Shown: positions 1 to 5,934 of the stretch, in pieces | How the letters are laid out: each line of letters starts with the position of its first letter | Numbering within the stretch: the stretch's first letter is position 1 | Source of the DNA: Candidatus Woesearchaeota archaeon | GTDB lineage: Archaea > Nanobdellota > Nanobdellia > Woesearchaeales > UBA11576 | DNA: 8,192 bases | Assembly: GCA_016219765.1 (NCBI GenBank) | Contig: JACRKM010000082.1 | Location: 1-8,192, forward strand | Direction of reading: 5' to 3' | The notes under the pieces: generated by a model | The model's input: the letters and a program-made list of their open reading frames with translations, nothing else | What the model was told of the DNA's origin: nothing | Databases searched by the model: none | Position numbers and translations under genes: made by a program

Positions 1-1213
1 CAAAAATCACTTTGAACGACAAATCAAGGAATGAAAAAACAATACCAAACAGAAACAACCCAAAAATAAATGCCGAAATTATGCCGAGCACCATCATGTT
101 CACGTACGTGTTTGAAAGGATCTTAATGTTTGCCAAACGCAGGGTCTGATACAATTCTTTAAAGAAGTCAGGAAAATTATCAAGAAGCCACAGGCTCATT
201 TTCTTAATCGTCACGTTCGCAAGCGCTCCGAAGAAAGATGGCTGGTAAATCTTGAGCGCCTTGCGCTTCTCTAGAATGCTCTTGATCCTGCGTGCCTCTT
301 CAGTCAATGCTGTGGCAGTAATCTCTTCAACTTGCGCTTGAAGTTCTGGCGCAGCTTTACGACGCAAGGTCTCTAAACGCACTGTCGAAGTTCCAAATTC
401 TACTTTTGTCTCTGTGAACGCTGTTTCCTTTCGACGTCCGCGCAGCGCCTGAATAAACTGCCACCCAAATCCTGCACCAAAACCCACTTCGCCGGGTGCT
501 GCTTTTGCAGCAGGCGGTGCACCAAGCAGGGCTTCCTTTGGTTTCCTTACAAGATCCATCAAGGAAGCAGTAACCTTTGCTGGTTTCACCTTCGGCGCCA
601 GTCCCCTTGCAGGCTTTTCAGGCACGCCCTTGACTCTCGCAACTTCGCGTTCAATCTCCCGCCGTGCAAAAAGCCTTTGGAAGAATAATCTTATTTGCGC
701 TACAAATGATAGCAAGGACAGCGCGGGTTTTTCCAGACTAATTTCAGCAACAGGCGGGACCGCGGGCCCCTTTGGAAGTCCTGGAATAGGCTCAATGACT
801 GCCTCTTTTTTTGGTTCTGCTTTACGCGGCGGCAGGACGACTTTCTTCTTTATATGCGGGATGACTTCTACCCGCGCAGCCATCTTCTCCATTACAGGAG
901 CTTCTTTCTTGCCGATCTCTTCAAACCGCTTGTCCTGATAAATCTCGTAGAATATCTGATCGTTGTATGCCTCTATCCTTTTGAGCAGCGAATACAAGTA
1001 GGCATTGTAGTACTCAATCCATTCCTCACGCGTCTTCTCCTTGAGAATCTTCTTCAATTCCTGTTCATACTGAAAATACGTATAATGCCTGCGCTGGTAC
1101 TCTCTAAATAAATTATTTACAGCAAGAAGAAATTGTTCTTTATAATACTGATAGCGTTCAAGCTCATCGAGCAAGTCGATGACTTTCTGCGTAAGTAGTT
1201 TGACATCTTTCAT
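1..1213 (-). CDS. FlaJ/TadC-like pilus assembly platform protein (type II secretion F family), N-terminal 404 residues
   Basis: An open frame from the ATG at 1211-1213 runs without a stop to the left edge of the window, so the protein is C-terminally cut only by the window. It should be the inner-membrane platform that the ATPase acts on. Residues 1-100 are a Tyr- and Glu-rich helical region (ELERYQYYKEQFL; EEWIEYYNAYLYSLLKRIEA). Residues ~105-320 are a Pro/Ala/Lys linker with one amphipathic helix (~185-208). From ~325 the sequence becomes family-like (FFGALANVTIKK; FPDFFKELYQTLRLANIKIL), followed by a membrane helix at about 371-395 (MVLGIISAFIFGLFLFGIVF). Two stops (TAA, TGA) in the duplicated target bases block any longer start. 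No Shine-Dalgarno is visible: the foldback element and its duplication occupy the leader. The family call rests on the FFG…ANVTIKK and DFFKELYQTL segments plus the neighbouring ATPase. Confidence 0.85.
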   Translation of the reverse strand, partial: MKDVKLLTQKVIDLLDELERYQYYKEQFLLAVNNLFREYQRRHYTYFQYEQELKKILKEKTREEWIEYYNAYLYSLLKRIEAYNDQIFYEIYQDKRFEEIGKKEAPVMEKMAARVEVIPHIKKKVVLPPRKAEPKKEAVIEPIPGLPKGPAVPPVAEISLEKPALSLLSFVAQIRLFFQRLFARREIEREVARVKGVPEKPARGLAPKVKPAKVTASLMDLVRKPKEALLGAPPAAKAAPGEVGFGAGFGWQFIQALRGRRKETAFTETKVEFGTSTVRLETLRRKAAPELQAQVEEITATALTEEARRIKSILEKRKALKIYQPSFFGALANVTIKKMSLWLLDNFPDFFKELYQTLRLANIKILSNTYVNMMVLGIISAFIFGLFLFGIVFSFLDLSFKVIF

Positions 1214-1227
1214 AATCGGTCATTAAT

Positions 1228-1437
1228 GGCTCTGTAGAAAGTCTTGGCGAGCCGGCACCGCGATGCTCGACGCATCGCTCACTCACCACCACGCCGGGCT
1301 CGTGATAGTGAACGTGCACTCGACGAGCCGACATTCCCCGGATGGGGCGTCCCCCTTGTCGGCGTGTTTTTGTGTCTTTCTATCTCTCGCAAAGGGGCGG
1401 TGGTGGTGAGTGTGCCGGCGCTATTTTCTACAGAGCC
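1228..1437. mobile_element. MITE-like foldback element 1 (210 bp, 13-bp TIR, 9-bp TSD)
   Basis: The ends are perfect 13-bp inverted repeats: GGCTCTGTAGAAA (1228-1240) and TTTCTACAGAGCC (1425-1437). Exact 9-bp direct repeats GTCATTAAT flank them (1219-1227 and 1438-1446), the mark of a target-site duplication. Inner inverted pairs are GCCGGCAC (1251-1258) with GTGCCGGC (1412-1419), and ACTCACCACCAC (1281-1292) with GTGGTGGTGAGT (1400-1411). Between them are hairpins GCGATGC/GCATCGC (1260-1278), GGCTCGT/ACGAGCC (1297-1329) with an inner AGTG/CACT, and GCCGACA/TGTCGGC (1327-1363) enclosing CCCC/GGGG. There is no room for a transposase. From memory, the GGCT-x-TGT-x-GAA end and 9-bp duplication resemble IS5-family (IS903/ISC1058-type) ends; this is unverified. 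It accounts for most of the 331-bp gap between the small gene and the platform gene. Confidence 0.88.
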
Positions 1438-1446
1438 GTCATTAAT

Positions 1447-1462
1447 ACAATCACTTGATTGT
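1447..1462. repeat. Palindrome ACAATCA-CT-TGATTGT next to element 1
   Basis: A perfect 7-bp dyad with a 2-base centre directly abuts the right target-site duplication of element 1. It could be an operator for a dimeric regulator or a palindromic insertion target. It is too short to act as a terminator on its own, and no T tract follows in the sense direction. Confidence 0.5.
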
Positions 1463-1508
1463 CTCGTGGCCTTGCGCTCCACAGTTTACCATGTGTGCTG
1501 TTGTCAGG

Positions 1509-1530
1509 TTTTTATTCAGATTTTTATTCA
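1509..1530. repeat. 12-bp-period direct repeat
   Basis: TTTTTATTCA occurs at 1509-1518 and 1521-1530, just downstream (in the sense direction) of the stop of the small gene. It is A-rich in the transcript. No function can be read from it. Confidence 0.5.
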
Positions 1531-1544
1531 TTAATCTTTTTCAG

Positions 1545-1775
1545 TCATCGTGGAACGTCTTTCGCCTCCAGCTCAGTAATTAGGTGGCGTGCATGCAATG
1601 AGAGTTTGAGCATCCGCTCACGGGCGAATCTCGCCTCCAACGCGCGGGCTTCTGCTTCTTCTTTTGATCTAGACGGCATTTCAAGCGTGCTTTCATAGAG
1701 TTCAGCCACTAGTGCGATCTCTTTCATGCTCTCTTCGAGCGCTGCAATCTGTTGTAAACTCCGCTTTTTTTCCAA
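1545..1775 (-). CDS. Small charged helical protein between ATPase and platform genes
   Basis: This encodes 76 residues, very rich in Glu, Ala, Arg, Lys and Leu, and predicted almost entirely helical or coiled-coil (SKEEAEARALEARFARERML). It has no membrane segment, signal peptide or cysteine. The likely start is a TTG at 1773-1775 with GGGGGT 5 bases upstream (1781-1786); an in-frame stop (TAG) just upstream blocks a longer version. An ATG at residue 17 (MKEIALVAELYESTLEMPSR) is the alternative start and would give 60 residues. No family is recognised. Its position between the two core motor genes suggests a cytoplasmic partner or regulator of the motor, but this is inference. The coding call rests on the clean composition, strand and context, so it is moderate. 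Confidence 0.55.
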   Translation of the reverse strand: MEKKRSLQQIAALEESMKEIALVAELYESTLEMPSRSKEEAEARALEARFARERMLKLSLHARHLITELEAKDVPR

Positions 1776-1860
1776 AATCTACCCCCATTCAGTCAACAAT
1801 TTTTCGCATCATGATCTGATTTGAGTGGCCGTACTTCCTGCAGGATCTTTTCTTAATTTT

Positions 1861-1910
1861 TTCTTAGTCTTCCTATTATTTTCTTCGTCTTCCTAATATT
1901 TAGTCTTCCT
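1861..1910 (-). repeat. Three-copy imperfect tandem repeat just after the ATPase stop
   Basis: GTCTTCCT recurs at 1867-1874, 1887-1894 and 1903-1910 in similar T-rich surroundings, giving roughly 16-20 bp units. In the direction of transcription it is A-rich (AGGAAGAC repeats), so it is not a T-tract archaeal terminator. The rest of the 142-bp gap to the next gene holds only short palindromes (ATCATGAT, CCTGCAGG). Confidence 0.55.
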
Positions 1911-1917
1911 GTTATTT

Positions 1918-3849
1918 TTAGAGAAGATTAAACTTCTTGAGCACCTTTTCAGCATCTTTGTAGTAATCATTGATGATCTCGTTAAAGAGCATAAAGTTTG
2001 CCATGTCCTTTTGCGCAAGATACGCCAATAGCTTTGCTCGCCGCTGAAGCTCAGCCATCAACTCTTCATAAGTCTTGCCTGTGCGCTTTGTGATCTTGTC
2101 AAATATAACAGAACGGTTATTTATCTTAAAGTCATCCTTGAGAGGGTCCCATTCAATGAACGGAGAGAACCTTGCCTTTCCCAGCTCCTCCTTTACTTCG
2201 ATAATCTCATCTATCTCCTTCATGCGCCGAAAATTCCTAGAAACGTCCTTGATGTGCGCAGTTGGAATCACGACGTCGAGCGACTCAACAAGCGAGGGTG
2301 AAAGGTTGATCGGCGGAGTCTCAAGCCTTTTCACAAGCGTATCGACAGACGCCGCGTGGAATGTCGAGAACGATGGATGGCCGGAGGCCATTCCCTGGAA
2401 CAACACGTACGCTTCCTTGCCGCGCACTTCACCCACGATTACGTAATCAGGGTTCTGACGGAACGTCTCACGCAGCAGATCAAACAAGCTGATCTCCCCA
2501 TACTGCTCTCCGATTATGTTGGGAATCCCGAAACCGCTGCGCGTCACTGCTGGAAGCCAGTTGCTGTGAGCAAGATTGATCTCGCGCGTATCCTCGATTG
2601 AACAAATGCGCGCCTCTGGAGGAATGAATGCCGCAATGCAATTCATGAACGTTGTCTTCCCCGATCCAGTCTCCCCCACCGTCATGACGTTGAATTTATT
2701 TTCAATAACCATCCAGATGAATGCGAATGATTCAGCGCTCGCGGTGTTCTGTTGAATCAAGTTTACAGGAGTCCATGGATCCTTCGTAAACTTACGAATG
2801 GTGAACGTAGGGCCCCGCGTCGTGATGTCCTCGGTGTACGTCGCATTGACGCGTGAGCCGTCAGGAAGCGTGCCGTCAAGAAGCGGCTTGGCATACGAGA
2901 CATACCGTCCACTTTTCTGCGCGAGTTTTTCAACAAAATCAGTAAGATACTGCGCAGCCTTGAATTCAATATTCGTACGCAGGTTCTGATACTTTCTGTG
3001 AACGACATAAATAGGAAAATTAAGGCCGTTGCACTCTACATCCTCCACATAATAATCATTCATCAGCGGCTCAATCTCGTTGAGGCCGACTGAATCACGA
3101 TAGATGTAATACATCAACTTGAAATACGTCTTCTTATTCACCTTAGTCCCGATCTCAATGAGAATGCTCTGCACATTACGCTCAAGGTATTGCAAGAGAA
3201 TATTCGCTTTTGTTGCACGGACAAAACTGATGTTGATCATCTCTTCGAGACCTAACTGGATCAATTCAAGCAGTTCGCGTTCCGTATCATCGAGGACCGG
3301 CTCCTCTACATCGTAGAATAGCTCATTCGCCTTGTCATCCCAATAAATGTGAGCAAACGCGTATGGAGGCACTAATGGATAACGGACGTTTATCTCTTTT
3401 CTTCGCTCGAATGGAGGCAGCTTGACAAGACGCGGGCGCATATCGATATAGAAAGTATCCTCTGAAGGCTCATTTAAAGGTACCGCCAAAGCGGCCGCGT
3501 CTGTGCCTGCTTTGAGCTGCGTGGCTCCTGCTTGCTTTTTCACCTCAGGAGCTTGCGGCTGCAAAACCGTTGTCGCTTCTGCAGGTTTTGTTTCAGCAAT
3601 GCCTGACGGTTGCGTTTTGTTTCCTGCCAGAACTGCAGCTGATGGAACTGCAGCAGCTTCGGGAGCCGCTGCTTCTGCCGCGGCTTCTGCCGCAGCAGTC
3701 ATCACCACGCCTGAAGAAGCTAGCCGGCTTGAAGAAGGAGCCACTTGCAAAGGGAGCGGAGTTTCGAATGCCTCCAATTCCTCCTTGTTTTGCGCACGCT
3801 GCGATTTTTGCGCAGCACCATAGTCTCTACGAAAAAAAGGAAGGGGCAT
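1918..3849 (-). CDS. Type II/IV secretion (pilus assembly) ATPase, FlaI/TadA/VirB11 superfamily
   Basis: This encodes 643 residues from the ATG behind GAGGTG. It should be a cytoplasmic hexameric ATPase driving pilus assembly through the membrane platform protein. Residues ~1-130 are low-complexity Ala/Glu/Pro and probably disordered. Residues ~135-370 form the N-terminal domain (RYPLVPPYAFAHIYWDD is typical of archaeal members). The catalytic domain shows Walker A GETGSGKTT at 392-400 (Lys398), the Asp box SIEDTREI at 417-424, Walker B YVIVGEVRG at 469-477 (Glu474), and the His box SGHPSFSTFHA at 489-499. All key residues are present, so it should be active. Pairing with the FlaJ/TadC-like gene downstream is the standard arrangement, although here a small gene and a foldback element lie between them. 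Being the archaellum motor FlaI itself is less likely without FlaH and archaellins. Confidence 0.95.
   Translation of the reverse strand: MPLPFFRRDYGAAQKSQRAQNKEELEAFETPLPLQVAPSSSRLASSGVVMTAAAEAAAEAAAPEAAAVPSAAVLAGNKTQPSGIAETKPAEATTVLQPQAPEVKKQAGATQLKAGTDAAALAVPLNEPSEDTFYIDMRPRLVKLPPFERRKEINVRYPLVPPYAFAHIYWDDKANELFYDVEEPVLDDTERELLELIQLGLEEMINISFVRATKANILLQYLERNVQSILIEIGTKVNKKTYFKLMYYIYRDSVGLNEIEPLMNDYYVEDVECNGLNFPIYVVHRKYQNLRTNIEFKAAQYLTDFVEKLAQKSGRYVSYAKPLLDGTLPDGSRVNATYTEDITTRGPTFTIRKFTKDPWTPVNLIQQNTASAESFAFIWMVIENKFNVMTVGETGSGKTTFMNCIAAFIPPEARICSIEDTREINLAHSNWLPAVTRSGFGIPNIIGEQYGEISLFDLLRETFRQNPDYVIVGEVRGKEAYVLFQGMASGHPSFSTFHAASVDTLVKRLETPPINLSPSLVESLDVVIPTAHIKDVSRNFRRMKEIDEIIEVKEELGKARFSPFIEWDPLKDDFKINNRSVIFDKITKRTGKTYEELMAELQRRAKLLAYLAQKDMANFMLFNEIINDYYKDAEKVLKKFNLL
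3671..3693 (-). repeat. 12-bp codon repeat in the ATPase N-terminal linker
   Basis: GCTTCTGCCGC occurs at 3671-3681 and 3683-3693. On the coding strand it encodes repeated Ala-Glu-Ala-Ala units in the disordered linker. It is likely a slippage product and needs no separate function. Confidence 0.6.
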
Positions 3850-3855
3850 TACACA

Positions 3856-3861
3856 CACCTC
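3856..3861 (-). promoter_or_regulatory. Shine-Dalgarno GAGGTG for the secretion ATPase
   Basis: In the sense direction GAGGTG ends 6 bases before the ATG at 3847-3849. Because it overlaps the in-frame GTG at 3856-3858, that GTG is ruled out as start and the ATG is preferred. Confidence 0.7.
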
Positions 3862-3913
3862 ATGAAGATCAGCTGCTGAGGCGGAGGCACGCTGTAGGAT
3901 AAGCAGGATATAA

Positions 3914-4627
3914 TCATCGAACTTTCACCGTAACAAAATCACGATTGCTTCCAAGTGTGAACTCAATAACCGTAAATACCGTTGAATTCGTCGTATTTGT
4001 GTTATTCACATAATATAGGACACTTGAAGATCCAAGATTATCTCCTGCGTCTTCAAGTTTTGAGAAGCCAGAAAAATTCCAAGCTCCCTGGCCAAACTCG
4101 ACATTGAATGTTCCACTCGTTGTCGAGAATGCACCAGTGTCTGGATTGCGAAAACGAATCTTCTGGAGAAGATTTGATGAAGCGAACGTGCACGTTGTAC
4201 GATCCTCACAGCGGGTAAAATTTGCGGGCAATATGCTATTTTGCAACGTGTATACGCTTGACGTCACTGGACCAGCAGCCACATCTGCATTCGAAGTAAT
4301 AAATAGATTTCCAAGATCTATCTCCTGGCCTGGTTCAAGGATCTTTGCACCAGTGCGTAAATCCCACTTAAGAGAACCGCCGGACAACTCAAGATCGCCC
4401 TTCTCAACTTCAATAGGAATCACACGTTGCGATCCCGCACCCTCCTGGCTGATATCGACTATCTGCTGATTCAAACGCAGAAATGTATTTTTTGATCTTG
4501 TGAACGTTGTCTTGTCCTGCAAATCATTGATGATGGGCACCCCTGCTTGGAGAACAAGCGTCAAGACGACAGTAATAATGAGAATATACAGGATCGCCGC
4601 TATCCAGATGTCTCCTTTCTTCTTCAT
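3914..4627 (-). CDS. Pilin-like protein with class III signal peptide (KKKG/DIWIA)
   Basis: This encodes 237 residues. The start ATG overlaps the previous TGA (ATGA, 4624-4627). The very short leader MKKKG is followed by DIWIAAILYILIITVVLTLV, a class III prepilin arrangement with Lys-Lys-Lys-Gly at the cut site. The ectodomain is the largest of the complete pilin-like proteins here. It has two close cysteines (140 and 146), sequons NFT and NFS and a cluster NNTNTTNST near the C-terminus, and is Gly/Ser/Thr-rich. The segment with KWDLRTGAKILEPG and GNLFIT is predicted beta strand. It is probably a minor or tip pilin made together with the preceding small protein. It lies 64 bp upstream of the ATPase gene, consistent with one transcript. 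Confidence 0.82.
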   Translation of the reverse strand: MKKKGDIWIAAILYILIITVVLTLVLQAGVPIINDLQDKTTFTRSKNTFLRLNQQIVDISQEGAGSQRVIPIEVEKGDLELSGGSLKWDLRTGAKILEPGQEIDLGNLFITSNADVAAGPVTSSVYTLQNSILPANFTRCEDRTTCTFASSNLLQKIRFRNPDTGAFSTTSGTFNVEFGQGAWNFSGFSKLEDAGDNLGSSSVLYYVNNTNTTNSTVFTVIEFTLGSNRDFVTVKVR

Positions 4628-5034
4628 CGTATCGAGAACCTCTTTGCATTGTTTTCACGACACCCTTGCGGATAAATAAGCACTTCCGGCCCTAGCTCGA
4701 GCGGGATGCTGACCGTCTCTGACCCACCCTGAACAAGCCCTGTAAGGTTAATCTGATGCTCTGTCTGGCCGGATTCAACAACAATTGAGTCAAACCGGTC
4801 ACCAAAAAGATTCGTAATGGTGAAACTCACTACTTTCTCTGAAGGATCAAAGGCAATGCTCTCTACGGCAAATGAGTAATCACCACAACGCAATGCAGTA
4901 GCCGTCGCTTTATTTGTGAATCCGACATTGGTCGTGTACATGCTGTAGAGCCAACCACCGATGATCACTCCAAGCAGTACAAATATGCCAAAGAGGAAAA
5001 CAAGGACGCTTACTTTTTTTGTGCGTCCTTCCAT
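4624..5034 (-). CDS. Single-helix, two-cysteine pilin-like protein
   Basis: This encodes 136 residues from the ATG at 5032-5034, which has GGTGGAGG just upstream (5038-5045). The frame is open to 5145, but that part lies inside the foldback element and is not expected to be coding. A short basic N-terminus (EGRTKK) leads into a hydrophobic helix at about 8-31 (VSVLVFLFGIFVLLGVIIGG). No clear class III cleavage motif is present, so it may stay anchored. The outer domain has Cys50 and Cys125, plausibly one disulfide, a sequon NLT, and an FTITNLFGDRFDSIVV segment that resembles the FFIIENKKDSTIESFQVRL strand pair of the main pilin. Size and topology also recall the anchored ArlF/ArlG stator proteins, but sequence identity to them is not apparent. 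It overlaps the next gene by ATGA, so the two are coupled. Confidence 0.8.
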   Translation of the reverse strand: MEGRTKKVSVLVFLFGIFVLLGVIIGGWLYSMYTTNVGFTNKATATALRCGDYSFAVESIAFDPSEKVVSFTITNLFGDRFDSIVVESGQTEHQINLTGLVQGGSETVSIPLELGPEVLIYPQGCRENNAKRFSIR

Positions 5035-5060
5035 CGCCCTCCACCATTTCTCGTTTCTTC

Positions 5061-5295
5061 GTATTTGTTTAGCTCTTATGCTTACAGCGCCGCTCACGAC
5101 GCATAAGGGAATACTTCCCTTATCAACCCACATCAAGGCAGGCATGAAGCCTGCCGAATAACGATACGCAATCGTCCACCACTCGTATGTATGTGAAAGC
5201 GGACTGTGTTTTCCAAGAGCTGTGGAAACGTATGTGTTTTCCGCCAGCTCGCAGGTCGGTGGCGGCGCTGTGAGAGTGATTAGCTAAACAAATAC
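5061..5295. mobile_element. MITE-like foldback element 2 (235 bp, 14-bp TIR, 8-bp TSD)
   Basis: The ends are perfect 14-bp inverted repeats: GTATTTGTTTAGCT (5061-5074) and AGCTAAACAAATAC (5282-5295). They are flanked by an exact 8-bp direct repeat GTTTCTTC (5053-5060 and 5296-5303), as expected for a target-site duplication. A second inner inverted pair is ACAGCGCCGC (5084-5093) with GCGGCGCTGT (5262-5271). Inside are local hairpins: ATAAGGGAA/TTCCCTTAT with a 3-base loop (5103-5123), GGCAGGC/GCCTGCC (5137-5155), ACGAT/ATCGT (5161-5175), and GAGCTG-T-GGAAA paired with TTTCC-GC-CAGCTC (5217-5250). TGTGTTTTCC is repeated directly at 5205-5214 and 5233-5242. No transposase could fit, so it would be mobilised in trans. 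It fills the gap between two pilin-like genes and leaves the downstream Shine-Dalgarno (5038-5045) intact. Confidence 0.85.
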
Positions 5296-5343
5296 GTTTC
5301 TTCATTTCCGCGCTCGTGCATGCTGCGCTCGCGCATACCAGCT

Positions 5344-5913
5344 CTAAACAAAAACAACACTGCAATCCTTGATTTCAATCGCGCTTTTCCCATTAGCAGC
5401 ACACACCACTTCCTGGCCTGCAGACTTAATGACAGGTATCACACGCAGCTGGCTTGGTGGTGTACCCTTTGATTCGGGGTATGTAATGTTAAACAGCCGT
5501 GCATCAGCTCCAACAACCTTGGACCAATTTCCAAGATCTCTAACCACAGGCACCTTTGAAGTTGACCCAATCAGTCTCACCTGGAAACTCTCAATCGTTG
5601 AATCCTTCTTATTCTCAATTATGAAGAACACCGTGTCGTTCCCGGAAGCTCCTCCTGGGTTCAGTGTATCGCTCGTGTTGAAGCACACCTGAGGCACATT
5701 ATCGATCGTAACAAAATCGACAGCTACGTCTGTCGCGCACTTGACTTCTGCATCAGATTTCTGGCGCGCTACCTGAGCAGTGTCTTCGACGTAGCCCCTG
5801 CCCCAGTTCATAACTACTGCGCCAAGTGCAACCGCAAACGCGATAAGCAAGACCGTTGCAATCAAGGGAGATACCCCCTTCTTGCTCTTCAATGCTGCCC
5901 GAAATCTTCTCAT
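5344..5913 (-). CDS. Type IV pilin, archaeal class III signal peptide; probable major pilin
   Basis: This encodes 189 residues and is the clearest pilin in the window. The leader MRRFRAALKSKKG ends in Lys-Lys-Gly, then VSPLIATVLLIAFAVALGAV at 14-33, the classic archaeal pilin/archaellin N-terminal helix (family: archaeal type IV pilin N-terminal domain, formerly DUF1628). A prepilin peptidase should cut after Gly13; the helix then packs in the filament core. The head domain has cysteines at 59, 77, 171 and 184, suggesting two disulfides, and sequons NTS, NDT, NWS and NIT that would suit AglB-type N-glycosylation. It is preceded by a good Shine-Dalgarno and lies 21 bp after the two-helix protein. 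Major rather than minor pilin is inferred from its canonical N-terminus and good ribosome-binding site. An archaellin is less likely because no archaellum accessory genes are seen. Confidence 0.9.
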   Translation of the reverse strand: MRRFRAALKSKKGVSPLIATVLLIAFAVALGAVVMNWGRGYVEDTAQVARQKSDAEVKCATDVAVDFVTIDNVPQVCFNTSDTLNPGGASGNDTVFFIIENKKDSTIESFQVRLIGSTSKVPVVRDLGNWSKVVGADARLFNITYPESKGTPPSQLRVIPVIKSAGQEVVCAANGKSAIEIKDCSVVFV

Positions 5914-5920
5914 GCTATAA

Positions 5921-5927
5921 TCACCTC
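5921..5927 (-). promoter_or_regulatory. Shine-Dalgarno GAGGTGA for the pilin
   Basis: In the sense direction GAGGTGA lies 7 bases before the ATG at 5911-5913, a good match to the archaeal GGTGA motif. It confirms the pilin start. Confidence 0.8.
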
Positions 5928-5934
5928 AGGAGTA

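Noticed and set aside
630..1111. Plus-strand frames within the left end of the window
   Set aside because: They lie opposite a continuous minus-strand frame of 404 codons with clear platform-family segments.
1228..1437. A known structured RNA (RNase P RNA, SRP RNA or a riboswitch)
   Set aside because: The multibranched fold is suggestive, but none of the conserved core motifs I know for those RNAs is present, and the exact 9-bp flanking duplication is better explained by transposition.
1244..1534. Plus-strand frame of 96 codons and a minus-strand frame (1279-1482) across element 1
   Set aside because: Both run through the inverted repeats and hairpins of the foldback element, have Arg/Pro/Ser-rich compositions typical of chance frames in GC-rich palindromes, and lack a ribosome-binding site.
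1861..1917. Transcription terminator after the ATPase gene
   Set aside because: The T-rich run is on the plus strand. In the direction of transcription it is A-rich, the opposite of an archaeal T-tract terminator, and no hairpin precedes it.
5304..5343. Hairpin with GCGCTCG repeats after the pilin stop
   Set aside because: The two GCGCTCG copies are direct, not inverted. The only stem is TGCGC/GCGCA with a 2-base loop and no T tract, too weak to call a terminator.
5341..5355. Extra copy of the element 2 end (CTAAACAAAAAC compared with CTAAACAAATAC)
   Set aside because: It is a one-mismatch 12-mer in AT-rich sequence and encodes the last codons and stop of the pilin, so coincidence is the simpler explanation.
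5035..5365. Frames reading through element 2 (plus 4961-5161, minus 5123-5365, and the upstream extension of the two-cysteine protein to 5145)
   Set aside because: They cover the terminal repeats and hairpins of the element. The ATG at 5034 with its own GGTGGAGG site is a better start for the real gene.
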